This document shows, in pieces, positions 48,758 to 56,726 of a stretch of 64,000 nucleotides of DNA. The stretch's first letter is position 1. Every line of letters begins with the position of its first letter. The translations under genes and the position numbers were made by a program. Source of the DNA: a virus; the IMG/VR virus record IMGVR_UViG_3300042521_003909, positions 1 to 64,000 of that record; one strand, written 5' to 3'. The notes under the pieces were generated by a model. It saw only the letters and a list, made by a program, of their open reading frames with translations, had not been told where the DNA came from and made no database searches.

Positions 48758-49510
48758 TTAAATATCTGCCCAATACACGAGCTTTATTTCACCGTCTTCT
48801 GTTTCAACCAAGGCACTGAACGACTCCACCCAGTCGCCACAGTTGTAGTACGACACGCCGTTGAGATCACGGATCTCTGGCTTATGGATGTGACCGCAGA
48901 CAACACCGTCGTATCCACGTCTCTTCGTGTATTCAGAGATGTGGTGCTCAAAATGAAAAATGAAGTTTGTTGCTTGCTTAAAATTCTGCTTTATGAATTT
49001 AGAGAACGACCAATTCTTCTTTCCGAATATCCTTAAAGTCTTGCCAACAAAACGGTTAGATACAACAAGGAAGTCGTATGCGGTGGAACCGAGGGCACTG
49101 ATCAGCGGGTTGAGGCGGACAGCAGAGTCAAACAGATCGCCGTGAAGAACAAGAATCTTCTTGCCGTCAAGAGTTGTGTGACACGCTTCACTTTTGAACT
49201 GGATGTCGCCCAAAGTAATTTTGGTAGGAAGCCAAAGACGTAAGAACTCATCATGATTGCCTGGTAGGTACGTGACACGAGAACCCTGCTTAACCTTCTT
49301 CAGAATCTTACGCACCGTGGCGGAATTTGCGTTTGGCCAGTGCCACCTGCTTTTGAGACGCCATCCATCGATGATATCTCCTACAAGATACATGTAGTCG
49401 CAGGTAAACGAATCAAGAAATTCATTTACTTTATGAGGGGAGGCGCAGTCAGCTCCAAGATGTAAGTCGGAGATCCAGACGGCTCTAAAGTGCTTTTTTG
49501 ATTTTTTCAT
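48758..49510 (-). CDS. plcP: PlcP-like phospholipase C (metallophosphoesterase; LpxH-related)
   Basis: The protein has 250 residues. WISDLHLGADCASP (D-x-H), YLVGDIIDGWRLKSRWHWP (G-D-x-x-D), YLPGNHDEFLRLW (G-N-H-D), LVLHGDLFD and VVCGHIHKPEIRDLNGV (G-H-x-H), then NCGDWVESFSAL. This sequence pattern is PlcP of Sinorhizobium and marine bacteria (VGDIIDGWRLK, GNHDEFLR, NTGDWVES), which cleaves phospholipids to diacylglycerol. LpxH shares the fold. PlcP is indicated by the neighbouring GT4. It overlaps the PAP2 gene by 26 bases. Confidence 0.88.
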   Translation of the reverse strand: MKKSKKHFRAVWISDLHLGADCASPHKVNEFLDSFTCDYMYLVGDIIDGWRLKSRWHWPNANSATVRKILKKVKQGSRVTYLPGNHDEFLRLWLPTKITLGDIQFKSEACHTTLDGKKILVLHGDLFDSAVRLNPLISALGSTAYDFLVVSNRFVGKTLRIFGKKNWSFSKFIKQNFKQATNFIFHFEHHISEYTKRRGYDGVVCGHIHKPEIRDLNGVSYYNCGDWVESFSALVETEDGEIKLVYWADI

Positions 49511-50126
49511 TTGAAATTAGCTCCTCTGTACGTAGACCAGATCTTCTGGCACCGTTCCACAAGAGGTCTGCCCACAGTGCGCCTGCTTGTATATCGGATG
49601 GGAAATGAAGACCACCGTCGATCCTGCTTCTACCGACAATGTCCGCCATCTTCATGAAAGTGCTTTCTTTATGCGGAAAGCTCTCACTCAAGGCGTGAGC
49701 CAGGATCCTGGCGCATGCCATGTGACCAGACGGGTATGAAGGCGAGTGGTCGGTCTCGGAAGGAGAAGACTGGAAGTCCATGCCCATGCGCTTCGCTACT
49801 TCTTTAGGGCGGGGGCGGTTGTGGTAGATTTTTTCTTTTAGAACAAGAGTCTCTACGTCTTCAGCGAGTAGCTCCAGAAGCGGCCTGAAGACTGGACCAG
49901 AGCCTTCTGGCAATAGACGTAAGAAGTCATCCACAAAAGAAGTATCAAAAAGTTCAACCATCAGCACCCTTTGGGGGTCTGACTGGGATTCTTTCATCTG
50001 ACGTATGACCTGAATGAGTTCTTCAGCACTGTCTGGCGGAGACTGTACGTGAGGTGCTTTTGCCCTTAGGATGATAGTTGGTCGGTTAAGGGCAGCCTGA
50101 TGTTCTGGAGAGAGTGGATGTGGCAT
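49485..50126 (-). CDS. PAP2-superfamily lipid phosphatase
   Basis: The start is set to ATG 50126 because the palindrome occupies the region of the longer frame (ATG 50159); the protein has 213 residues. The canonical signature is complete: K-x6-R-P in KEKIYHNRPRP, P-S-G-H in PSGHMACAR, and S-R-x5-H-x3-D in SRIDGGLHFPSD. It is a soluble, helical form. PAP2 enzymes dephosphorylate phosphatidic acid or undecaprenyl pyrophosphate. Here it could give diacylglycerol for the adjacent GT4. It lies 6 bases from the palindrome, so its mRNA may be leaderless. Confidence 0.85.
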   Translation of the reverse strand: MPHPLSPEHQAALNRPTIILRAKAPHVQSPPDSAEELIQVIRQMKESQSDPQRVLMVELFDTSFVDDFLRLLPEGSGPVFRPLLELLAEDVETLVLKEKIYHNRPRPKEVAKRMGMDFQSSPSETDHSPSYPSGHMACARILAHALSESFPHKESTFMKMADIVGRSRIDGGLHFPSDIQAGALWADLLWNGARRSGLRTEELISNEKIKKAL

Positions 50127-50131
50127 AGTAA

Positions 50132-50160
50132 AATGAATTTCTATACGATAGAAATTCATT
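50132..50160. promoter_or_regulatory. Palindromic operator upstream of the PAP2-PlcP pair
   Basis: AATGAATTTCTAT-ACG-ATAGAAATTCATT has the same 13-bp arms as 48690-48718 and a different 3-base centre. TATAGA (minus strand) inside it can serve as -10. It overlaps the likely transcription start of the PAP2 gene, which fits a repressor or activator site. Confidence 0.85.
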
Positions 50161-50170
50161 CAAAAGCGAT

Positions 50171-50190
50171 AGAGTTCCTTTAAGAAAGGA
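50171..50190 (-). terminator. Hairpin between lipoprotein and PAP2 genes
   Basis: GTTCCTTT-AAG-AAAGGAAC is a near-perfect 8-bp stem. On the minus strand it is followed by TCTATCGCTTTT, a moderate T-rich tail, so it may terminate transcription from the lipoprotein operon. Confidence 0.5.
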
Positions 50191-50219
50191 ACGGATTTTT
50201 ATTATTTTTCAACTAAAGC

Positions 50220-50615
50220 TCAGCGCAGTTTCACTGAGGTCGTCTTGCCGGTCAGACGTTCGTAAGCGCTAACATAGGCAATGTTTTCTGTGCCCAAATT
50301 AATCCTAAGCTTCTCGTACCAAACCTCTACGTCGGGATTAGACATCAAGCCTTCGTACTGATACTGGGAAAGATCCCGAACAATACCCTGACGAGCAGCA
50401 ATCGCTTCTTCAGCCTTGCTCTTCAGGCCATCCATAGTGCTGGAGCACCGAATCTCTTCCACAAGATCGGTGTGGTACCGAAACCACGTAATCATGATTT
50501 TCTCTTCACGAGATACTTCTGGCTGCGCACCAGCTCTTACTCCATCTGTCGCACTGCAGCCAAAAAAAGCGGGCAGAAGAAGCAAGCTGGTAAGCACTGA
50601 GACGTACTTTTTCAT
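50220..50615 (-). CDS. Predicted lipoprotein
   Basis: The protein has 131 residues. MKKYVSVLTSLLLLPAFFGC has a basic start, hydrophobic core and a lipobox-like F-F-G-C at position 20, so the mature protein begins at Cys20. The rest is soluble and helical. It would be attached to a membrane face, which fits the lipid-related genes next door. Its role is unknown. It overlaps none of its neighbours; the next gene begins 1 base upstream. Confidence 0.7.
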   Translation of the reverse strand: MKKYVSVLTSLLLLPAFFGCSATDGVRAGAQPEVSREEKIMITWFRYHTDLVEEIRCSSTMDGLKSKAEEAIAARQGIVRDLSQYQYEGLMSNPDVEVWYEKLRINLGTENIAYVSAYERLTGKTTSVKLR

Positions 50616-51002
50616 TTAGGCTACCTCAGCCAATTGAGTTTCATCGATCTCGAGCTTAAGCTCTACAAGTAAAGCGCTCGCGTGAAGATTCAGGTAAAGT
50701 TCGCTTGCGGTGCGAAAGTCATCATCTGACGCTGTCCCTTCCTGAACAAGCATTGCCATGCGGTCCATCGCAACGGCTCCGAGCTTGAGAATTCCCTCAA
50801 GTTCGGCAGATGATGTCAGCTCATGCACCACGAATGTTGCATAGCTGAAAAAGCCGAGAAGTTTATCACCGTCAATGGTTTCGTCTTCTTCAAGCACTGT
50901 CTGGTCTCCATGGCAACTATGGAGGGACCAAACACCGCACTGCGGCCCCACTTTGCGCACCGACTTACCTCTTAGTAACCCGTTAATCTTCGGACTGACC
51001 AA
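50616..51002 (-). CDS. Helical hypothetical protein
   Basis: The protein has 128 residues. The N-terminal part is variable and Cys-rich (GPQCGVWSLHSCHGDQT). The C-terminal part is a helical bundle (LEGILKLGAVAMDRMAML and FRTASELYLNLHASALLVEL). It overlaps the 50983-51702 gene by 20 bases. The true start may be internal. Unrecognised. Confidence 0.5.
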   Translation of the reverse strand: MVSPKINGLLRGKSVRKVGPQCGVWSLHSCHGDQTVLEEDETIDGDKLLGFFSYATFVVHELTSSAELEGILKLGAVAMDRMAMLVQEGTASDDDFRTASELYLNLHASALLVELKLEIDETQLAEVA

Positions 51003-51702
51003 CCAAATCCAGCTTTTTCACATTTGGTAGCACTGCGAGGGGAATGGGGTGGAAGGGCCCTTTTTTCATCCAGATGCGCGAATACATATCGAAGTTTTGG
51101 CGCCACGCACCACGCGTCGTGTCACATCTCCATAGTGGCATGGACCATCTCAGACGCACCGCATTCGTCATGAAGCGACCTGTCATCCCATTCAAATTTA
51201 AAAAAGGACAAAAGTAAGCTAGCCAATACTGGGTGTGCCACGCCCAGAGAGCTATCTCCTTTTGGAAGGGGAGGGGGGAGAAGCCTCTATCGAGATAGTC
51301 CATGGCCTTGGAATCAAGGGCTTCAAACTGTGATTTCCATTCCTCAATTGGATCTTCACCTGGTTGAGGTTGGAAGTATACTTTTTTATCTACAATGTGA
51401 CGACATGCGTGATCTTCAGGAAGACCTGCTTCTGTCATGCCTAGTTCTTCTGCTGCTCCCTGCTGCAGGATCTCGTGAACTCTGCATGTCGTTGCCCAGA
51501 GTGAGACTTTCTCGTCAGATGTCACAAAGGTCCAGATCTCGTTGCATGCGTTGGTAAGAGCAAGGGCAAGTCTCCGTGGAGCAGGGGTAGTCCTTACCCT
51601 CATGAGTTCATTCTCGCTTACGAGATAGTTGTCTATCTCGGCTGAATTTGCTAGAAAAGATGTCCAATCCGCCATCTGCGGGATATGTATATGACGGGGC
51701 AT
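50983..51702 (-). CDS. Protein with Fic-like degenerate motif
   Basis: The protein has 239 residues. CPFLNLNGMTGRFMTNAVRL (about 170-189) aligns without gaps to the Fic motif H-P-F-x-D-G-N-G-R-T-x-R. P, F, N, G, T, G and the last R are kept; the catalytic His is Cys, and the first Arg of G-N-G-R is Met. Fic enzymes AMPylate proteins. This one may be inactive, altered or a regulatory relative. The fold outside the motif is helical, as expected, with a Trp-rich segment AWHTQYWLAYF just before. The match is a motif only. Confidence 0.5.
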   Translation of the reverse strand: MPRHIHIPQMADWTSFLANSAEIDNYLVSENELMRVRTTPAPRRLALALTNACNEIWTFVTSDEKVSLWATTCRVHEILQQGAAEELGMTEAGLPEDHACRHIVDKKVYFQPQPGEDPIEEWKSQFEALDSKAMDYLDRGFSPLPFQKEIALWAWHTQYWLAYFCPFLNLNGMTGRFMTNAVRLRWSMPLWRCDTTRGAWRQNFDMYSRIWMKKGPFHPIPLAVLPNVKKLDLVGQSED

Positions 51703-51751
51703 TCCCCTTTATCGGATTGCTGTAGTTCTAAAAGTCGGTTTGTGAAGCCTG

Positions 51752-51775
51752 CTCTTTTTCCCCCTCGGGGGGAGG
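51752..51775 (+). repeat. CTCTTTTTCCCC leader element, copy 1
   Basis: CTCTTTTTCCCCCTCGGGGGGA + GG precedes GACTTGGAG. It sits in the 139-base divergent region between 51702 and 51842. Confidence 0.75.
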
Positions 51776-51841
51776 ACTTGGAGAAAAGCGTCAACAGTCG
51801 CTTCCACTACCCAAACTTTCGTGTAATCTACGAGCATCCCC

Positions 51842-52840
51842 ATGAACGAGCACTTCACACTAAGCGACATCCCCTTTGAGACTTTGCCGCCTGAGAGCAT
51901 TCGTATGCTCTGTGAGGTGGCGGTTCGCCACATGGGTAGCGCTGCCTCCGCTAAGGACATGAGCAACCTGCCCCTTACCCCTGTTAGGGGCATGGACTAC
52001 CGTATTCCTGCAACCATGCGGGCGTGTCAGAGTTACGGGTACGGACACGGAAACGGGGCTTGGCGTGGGCTAGAGGACAACAAAGAGGCTGTCCTTACTC
52101 TGCTTAAGGCAGTTATGCAGGAGAAGCAGAGTCAGCCTCGCACCCATGTCTCGCTGTCCACCAAAGACATCAGCCCGTCTGTTTTTACAAACCCGGATGT
52201 TCTGTCTTTTGTCTTGGACAATGCTTCTAGTCTTGGCTGTGATCGTGGGGGTCAAAACGGAGTCATCGAATCATCGGTGTGGTCAGCGGTCAAGGTAGAG
52301 CAATGGTTGAGCCTCTTTGAGACTCATCCTGCCCTTGTGGGCAAGGCTTTTGCAAGCCGTCCTGAACTGATCGGTCGCCTTTTTTCTCATGTTTTTCGTG
52401 GCTCCACTTCTGCACCCATAGCCATGAATATTGCCAAGACAGTCATTGGCTTCATGCACATCTACGACAACGATAGTCCTGCGATGCTCCATCGTTTTTG
52501 GGTGGAGAAAGACACTTCCAATCACTACAAGGACGAGGATACTTACAGCGAACTTTTCATGCACCTGTGCGTGGTGTGTCGCAAAGATTCGGTCAACATG
52601 AAGCGCATTGCCGATGATTTGGAAAGTCAGAGCGTTGGCGGCAAAAAGACCCGCCGCCGTGATGCAGGGTGGATGACTATCTACCTGAACACCAAGTGGG
52701 ATCAAGGTGACAAGGAGTTTGTCATTCGCTGCTGCCGCCTTGTTCCGCCTTTGTTCAACCTGCTTTACAGCACCGCAAAGGTGTCAGGAGAGATGCGTAC
52801 CCTCAAGCGCATGTATCAGTTGAGTGGAGACACGGTGTGA
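51842..52840 (+). CDS. Hypothetical protein
   Basis: The protein has 332 residues, cytoplasmic and helical. A Gly/Tyr-rich stretch (ACQSYGYGHGNGAWRGLEDN, about 60-80) and a repeated helix-turn pattern (THPALVGKAFASRPELIG, SAPIAMNIAKTVIG) are visible. A basic loop GGKKTRRRDAGW near residue 270 could bind nucleic acid. I recognise no family. It is the first gene of a plus-strand set that includes RadA, ClpS and MoxR/VWA genes. No clear SD. Confidence 0.65.
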   Translation: MNEHFTLSDIPFETLPPESIRMLCEVAVRHMGSAASAKDMSNLPLTPVRGMDYRIPATMRACQSYGYGHGNGAWRGLEDNKEAVLTLLKAVMQEKQSQPRTHVSLSTKDISPSVFTNPDVLSFVLDNASSLGCDRGGQNGVIESSVWSAVKVEQWLSLFETHPALVGKAFASRPELIGRLFSHVFRGSTSAPIAMNIAKTVIGFMHIYDNDSPAMLHRFWVEKDTSNHYKDEDTYSELFMHLCVVCRKDSVNMKRIADDLESQSVGGKKTRRRDAGWMTIYLNTKWDQGDKEFVIRCCRLVPPLFNLLYSTAKVSGEMRTLKRMYQLSGDTV

Positions 52841-52877
52841 CAAAAGTGTAATCTATCGGAAAACCGCAAGAATAGTC

Positions 52878-52905
52878 TTGCACGATAGCATACATCGGCT
52901 ATAAT
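52878..52905 (+). promoter_or_regulatory. Sigma70-like promoter of the RadA-like gene
   Basis: TTGCAC (52878-52883), a 16-base spacer, then TATAAT (52900-52905). The start codon is 20 bases downstream (52925), with GGGAACTTTTT as a weak SD. Confidence 0.75.
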
Positions 52906-52924
52906 CAACAGTTGGGAACTTTTT

Positions 52925-53869
52925 ATGCCACGAACTTCTATTTCAGTTGAAGGAGTGCTTGGACACCTGAGCCTCAACCGTGAGGTTGAGTTCATGGTCC
53001 AAATGCTCGGCTGGAGTGAATCTCAGATTTTGGGTGCGATCACGACTGCTCACCCGGAACTTTCCAAAGATCAGCAGTCTCTTATTAATCACATTCGTGT
53101 CTGCCGTTCACGATACCGTGCAGATCAGAAAGAGAATGTCGAAGTGGGCGCACTTATTGGTGGCGGAACCGTTACATCCCTTGACAAGATTGCGGACAAG
53201 AAGTTGGTCCGCTTTGCATGTGGCATCGACCACATTGACATGCTTTGGGGATTCTCTGAAGATGGGAAGTCAAAAGGCTTTCCCCGTGGTCAGATCAGTC
53301 TGATTGCAGGAAGTCCCGGTGTGGGCAAGACTCGCGCAATGATTGCAGTTTGCGGAAAGATTACCGCACCGGATTACCGTCCCGCACTCAAGGCACTTTA
53401 TTGGCAGAACGAGTTTGCACTTGAACAGTTCAAGACTGTTTCAAAGACGCAAATCAAGTCGGGCGCACGGTTTAGGTGTGGCGACATTCGCTCTCTCAAA
53501 GAGCAGTTGAAGGTGGTTGAAAAAGAAGTTCCTGACCTTGTGGTGGTTGATTCCATCCAAATGCTTGAAGAAGCAAAGAACAAAACAGGAATGGAAAGAT
53601 GCATCGCTGCGTATAAATCTGCTGCGGTTGAAAGCAACATTCATGTCGTACTAGTTGGTCAGTTGAATAAAAAGGAACAGGTCGCAGGAAGCAGGGTGTT
53701 GGAACATCTTGTTGACTCGGTATTTACGGCAGTTCGTGACCGTGAAACAGGAGGATTCGCCATCCGTTGTACGAAAAACAGATGGGGAATGTCAGGCATC
53801 CAAGGTTCTTTCAAGCACACAGAAAAAGGCATTGAGCCTGTCGGTGACATTACTCAAACGGAGGATTAA
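52925..53869 (+). CDS. RadA/RecA-like ATPase
   Basis: The protein has 314 residues. ISLIAGSPGVGKTRAMIAV (about 121-139) is Walker A. DLVVVDSIQMLEE (about 202-214) is Walker B. VLVGQLNKKEQVAGSRVLEH corresponds to the RadA L2-like region, and KNRWGMSGI corresponds to RadA's K-N-R-F-G. The N-terminal 95 residues replace RadA's zinc finger by a different helical region, and the C-terminal Lon-like domain is missing. It probably acts in recombination-dependent replication or repair, like a streamlined RadA or phage recombinase. Confidence 0.88.
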   Translation: MPRTSISVEGVLGHLSLNREVEFMVQMLGWSESQILGAITTAHPELSKDQQSLINHIRVCRSRYRADQKENVEVGALIGGGTVTSLDKIADKKLVRFACGIDHIDMLWGFSEDGKSKGFPRGQISLIAGSPGVGKTRAMIAVCGKITAPDYRPALKALYWQNEFALEQFKTVSKTQIKSGARFRCGDIRSLKEQLKVVEKEVPDLVVVDSIQMLEEAKNKTGMERCIAAYKSAAVESNIHVVLVGQLNKKEQVAGSRVLEHLVDSVFTAVRDRETGGFAIRCTKNRWGMSGIQGSFKHTEKGIEPVGDITQTED

Positions 53870-53871
53870 GC

Positions 53872-54150
53872 ATGAACAACGAAACAAGTTTGGTAAACAA
53901 CAAGCCCACATTTAAGCCCCTTCCGATGTGGAAGGTGATTGTTCATAACGATGACATCAATACCTATAACCATGTCATTGGGACTTTCATGGAAATCGTG
54001 AAAATGGACAAGCAGACTGCCTATGTCAAGACTGTTGAGGTCGATAAAGAAGGCTTGTCTATCGTTTCTGTCACTCACAAGGAGCACGCTGAACTTCTGA
54101 GAGATCAGTTGCAGTCAAAGGCTCTGACTGTCACGATTGAGCCTGATTGA
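53872..54150 (+). CDS. clpS: ClpS-like N-degron adaptor
   Basis: The protein has 92 residues. MWKVIVHNDDINTYNHVIGT (about 19-38) contains HNDD, with the Asn and Asp that bind the N-degron alpha-amino group. YVKTVEVDKEGLSIVSVTHK follows, where the family's conserved His (H-x-x-G) is replaced by Asp. This could change N-end residue specificity. ClpS delivers Leu/Phe/Tyr/Trp-start proteins to ClpAP. It lies 2 bases after the RadA-like gene and just before tRNA-Gly. It is possibly a host-proteolysis modulator. Confidence 0.88.
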   Translation: MNNETSLVNNKPTFKPLPMWKVIVHNDDINTYNHVIGTFMEIVKMDKQTAYVKTVEVDKEGLSIVSVTHKEHAELLRDQLQSKALTVTIEPD

Positions 54151-54162
54151 TTACAAAACAAA

Positions 54163-54234
54163 GCGGTTGTCGTATAATGGCTATTACGCAGGTTTTCCAA
54201 ACCTGACATGGGAGTTCGATCCTCCCCTACCGCA
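54163..54234 (+). tRNA. tRNA-Gly (UCC)
   Basis: The acceptor GCGGTTG/CTACCGC has one T-T mismatch at the sixth pair. The anticodon stem CAGGT/ACCTG with loop TTTCCAA gives UCC. The T loop is TTCGATC. The discriminator is A and CCA is not encoded. It is 12 bases downstream of clpS, in the same orientation. Confidence 0.9.
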
Positions 54235-54237
54235 TTC

Positions 54238-54268
54238 CTCTTTTTCCCCCTCGCCGGGGAAGTTTGGG
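54238..54268 (+). repeat. CTCTTTTTCCCC leader element, copy 2
   Basis: CTCTTTTTCCCCCTCGCC + GGGGAAGTTTGGG directly follows tRNA-Gly and precedes the MoxR gene by 60 bases. The T5 run also serves as a weak terminator tail. Confidence 0.8.
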
Positions 54269-54327
54269 GCGTTGGAACTCCAGCGGGGAGAACCATCATC
54301 GTTTACTACAGTTCGGAGAAATAACAA

Positions 54328-55350
54328 ATGAATCTCGTTGAAAAGATCAAGCGCAACCGTAAGACGGGTGTTCCCACCTTCATCTTTGGTGCGCCCGGTG
54401 TTGGTAAGTCGCAGATGGTTCATCAGGCTGCTGACGGCGATACGGTCATTGATGTTCGCCTGTCGATGCTTGATCCCGTTGACCTGCGTGGTCTGCCTAC
54501 GGTTGACAAGAACGCCGATGGCGAGGCTGTCGTTGAGTGGGCGCGTCCTGAGTTCATCCCGGCTGAAGGCAAGGGCATCATCTTCTTTGATGAGTTGAAC
54601 ACCGCCCCTGCTGCCGTGCAGAACGCTGCGCTTCAGATCATCCTTGACCGCAAGTGTGGTCCGCATAAGTTGGGTGACGGTTGGTACATCGTGGCTGCGG
54701 GAAACAAGGCTTCCCACAAGGCGCATGTCAACCCGCTGTCGGCTCCGCTGCGTAACCGCTTTGCCGTGGTTGAGTACGAACCCTCCGTTGAGGCGTGGTC
54801 TGCTTGGGCGATGAGCACGGGAGTTCACGATCATGTCATCGGCTTCCTGAACTTCCGTCCCGGTCTGCTCACGACCGATCCGAAGGACGAGTACGCGAAC
54901 TTTGCGTCCCCTCGTTCGTGGGAGCGTGTGTCGAAGTTCCTGCAAGCGGGTCTTGACGAGCAGGAGGACATGGAGCCTCTTGTCGGCAAGGGTGCTGCTG
55001 CGGAGTTCAATGCGTACCGTACTGAGATTCGGGACATGCCCGACATCGACGCTCTCATTGCGAAGAAGGCTGAGTTCAAGGAGAACCCGAAGAAGATCAG
55101 CATTTCCTACGCCGTGTCGATGGCTCTTGCCTCGCGCCTTTCGCGTGGTGACAAGAAGTTTGTTGGCACGAATGCGGATCGCTGCTGCGAGATTGTGTCG
55201 GCTCTGTCCCCGGAGATCGCGTGTCTTTTCTTTGTCCGTACTCTCACCTCCGATCCTCATGTCAAGACGGCTGTGTGTGAGAGCAAGGCGGCTCACAAGT
55301 GGGTGCTCACCCATGAGAAGTTGCTGACGAAGTACGGGATCAAGAAGTAA
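54328..55350 (+). CDS. MoxR-family AAA+ ATPase
   Basis: The protein has 340 residues. TFIFGAPGVGKSQMVHQAAD (Walker A), KGIIFFDELNTAPAAVQNAA (Walker B), YIVAAGNKASHKAHV (sensor 1) and LSAPLRNRFAVVEYE (Arg finger region) give a complete MoxR core. MoxR ATPases typically work with a VWA-domain protein, and the next gene (55432) is a VWA/metallopeptidase protein, so a MoxR-VWA chaperone or quality-control pair is likely. It is GC-rich compared with genes left of 35 kb. A strong hairpin follows at 55367-55392. Confidence 0.88.
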   Translation: MNLVEKIKRNRKTGVPTFIFGAPGVGKSQMVHQAADGDTVIDVRLSMLDPVDLRGLPTVDKNADGEAVVEWARPEFIPAEGKGIIFFDELNTAPAAVQNAALQIILDRKCGPHKLGDGWYIVAAGNKASHKAHVNPLSAPLRNRFAVVEYEPSVEAWSAWAMSTGVHDHVIGFLNFRPGLLTTDPKDEYANFASPRSWERVSKFLQAGLDEQEDMEPLVGKGAAAEFNAYRTEIRDMPDIDALIAKKAEFKENPKKISISYAVSMALASRLSRGDKKFVGTNADRCCEIVSALSPEIACLFFVRTLTSDPHVKTAVCESKAAHKWVLTHEKLLTKYGIKK

Positions 55351-55366
55351 TCCCCCCGCAGGAGTC

Positions 55367-55392
55367 GGGGAGGGCGGTTCGCCGCTCTCCCC
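55367..55392 (+). terminator. Terminator after the MoxR gene
   Basis: GGGGAGGGCGG-TTCG-CCGCTCTCCCC forms an 11-bp G/C-rich stem with a UUCG-type loop, followed by TTCTCCAACTTTTT. Confidence 0.8.
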
Positions 55393-55400
55393 TTCTCCAA

Positions 55401-55431
55401 CTTTTTCCCCCTCCCCCGGTGGAGTTGGAAC
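55401..55431 (+). repeat. CTTTTTCCCC leader element, copy 3
   Basis: CTTTTTCCCCCTCCCCCGGT + GGAGTTGGAAC ends one base before ATG 55432. The GGAG acts as the SD, and CCCC upstream can pair with the G-rich part. Confidence 0.8.
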
Positions 55432-56688
55432 ATGGCAAAGAAGAAGAACACAACCTCTACGACCGCAACCGTCCCTGCTCCCGCTACGGACAACGCTCAG
55501 GATGTCGGACTTACTCCGTCTGAACTGAACGAACTCCGTGAGCGCATGAAGGGAATCGTGTTTCGCATGTACCGCTTCTTTCCCTTTTGGGGACTGCTTG
55601 CGGAGAACTGCAAGGTTTCCATCGTGTCCGATAGCGCAGTCTCAACGGCTTGCGTTGACCGATACGGCAACATCCGTTTCGGAGCAAAGTTCTTCAAGGA
55701 CTTGAGCGAGGATCAGGCGTTGTTCGTCCTTGCCCATGAGATCGGTCACGCTGCGTTCAGTCACATTGATCGCCGTCAGAGCCGTGATCCGTTCCTGTGG
55801 AATGTTGCGATTGACTACGCCATCAATCTGCTCCTGAACGACAACTTTGGCGACTCCAAGTATCTCCCGAAGGGTGTGCTCCTTGACAAGAAGTACGCCG
55901 GAATGTCTGCGGAGGAGATTTACGAGGATGTCATCAAGAACGCCAAAGTCGTGAAGGTCTACACGATGTCGGGCGACTTGGACTACAACGGTCAGGGCGA
56001 CGAGGAAGGCGATGGCAATGGCATCGTGGTTCGTGATCGCCGTGCAGAGAAGAAGCAGAGTGAGCAGGGATGGGATCAGGCAATCGCCTTGTCTCATGCC
56101 CGTGCCAAGATGCAGGGCGAGATGCCTGAGTCTCTTGACCGTGAAGTGTCTCGCAAGTTGGAGAGCCGTGTTGATTGGCGTGAAGCCCTGAAGCAGTACC
56201 TCCGCTTTGGCGTGACTCGCATCATGCGCGACCACTACACCTTCATGCCTCCCAATCGGCGGTTTGTCCATCAGGGGCTTTACCTTCCGTCCATGTACGG
56301 ACATGACGCTCCGAAGATCGGCTTTGCCGTGGACACCTCCGGTTCGATGGGTGAAGATGAGATGTCTGCCGCAATCGCTGAGATTGACGAGATTCGCAGA
56401 CAGTTCAACTGCCCTCTTTACCTTGTGGAATGCGATGCAGATGTTCACGCAGGGCGTTGGCTCACCCCGGAGGAGTCTTGCCCGACTGCCTTCAAGGGCG
56501 GCGGCGGTACGGACTTTCGCCCTGTCTTTGAGCACATCAAGGACGAGAAGGTTCCCGTGGACATCATGGTGTACCTCACCGATGGCTACGGAGAGTTCGG
56601 AGATCAGCCTGAAGTGGATGTTCTGTGGCTGACCACTACGAACCAAAAGCCTCCGTATGGTGAGCACATTCAGGTCAATGTCGGGTAA
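55432..56688 (+). CDS. VWA-domain protein with HExxH metallopeptidase-like domain (DUF2201-like)
   Basis: The protein has 418 residues. The N-terminal domain carries LAHEIGHAAFSHIDRR (about 100-115, HExxH). A central linker is rich in Asp/Gly (GQGDEEGDGNGIVV). The C-terminal VWA domain has FAVDTSGSMGEDEM (MIDAS D-x-S-x-S), later FKGGGGTDFRPVFEHI and YLTDGYGEF. This HExxH + VWA arrangement is the standard partner of MoxR ATPases in phages and bacteria. It probably remodels or cleaves protein complexes. Target unknown. Confidence 0.88.
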   Translation: MAKKKNTTSTTATVPAPATDNAQDVGLTPSELNELRERMKGIVFRMYRFFPFWGLLAENCKVSIVSDSAVSTACVDRYGNIRFGAKFFKDLSEDQALFVLAHEIGHAAFSHIDRRQSRDPFLWNVAIDYAINLLLNDNFGDSKYLPKGVLLDKKYAGMSAEEIYEDVIKNAKVVKVYTMSGDLDYNGQGDEEGDGNGIVVRDRRAEKKQSEQGWDQAIALSHARAKMQGEMPESLDREVSRKLESRVDWREALKQYLRFGVTRIMRDHYTFMPPNRRFVHQGLYLPSMYGHDAPKIGFAVDTSGSMGEDEMSAAIAEIDEIRRQFNCPLYLVECDADVHAGRWLTPEESCPTAFKGGGGTDFRPVFEHIKDEKVPVDIMVYLTDGYGEFGDQPEVDVLWLTTTNQKPPYGEHIQVNVG

Positions 56689-56693
56689 CATGG

Positions 56694-56726
56694 GGGTGAG
56701 TGGTGAAAGCCTCTCACCCTCTTTTT
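56694..56726 (+). terminator. Terminator after the VWA gene
   Basis: GGGTGAG/CTCACCC stem (12-base loop containing GAAA) followed by TCTTTTT. Confidence 0.82.

Noticed and set aside
48758-49510. Call as LpxH (lipid A biosynthesis)
   Set aside because: The sequence pattern and the adjacent GT4 fit PlcP better, and no other lipid A gene is present.
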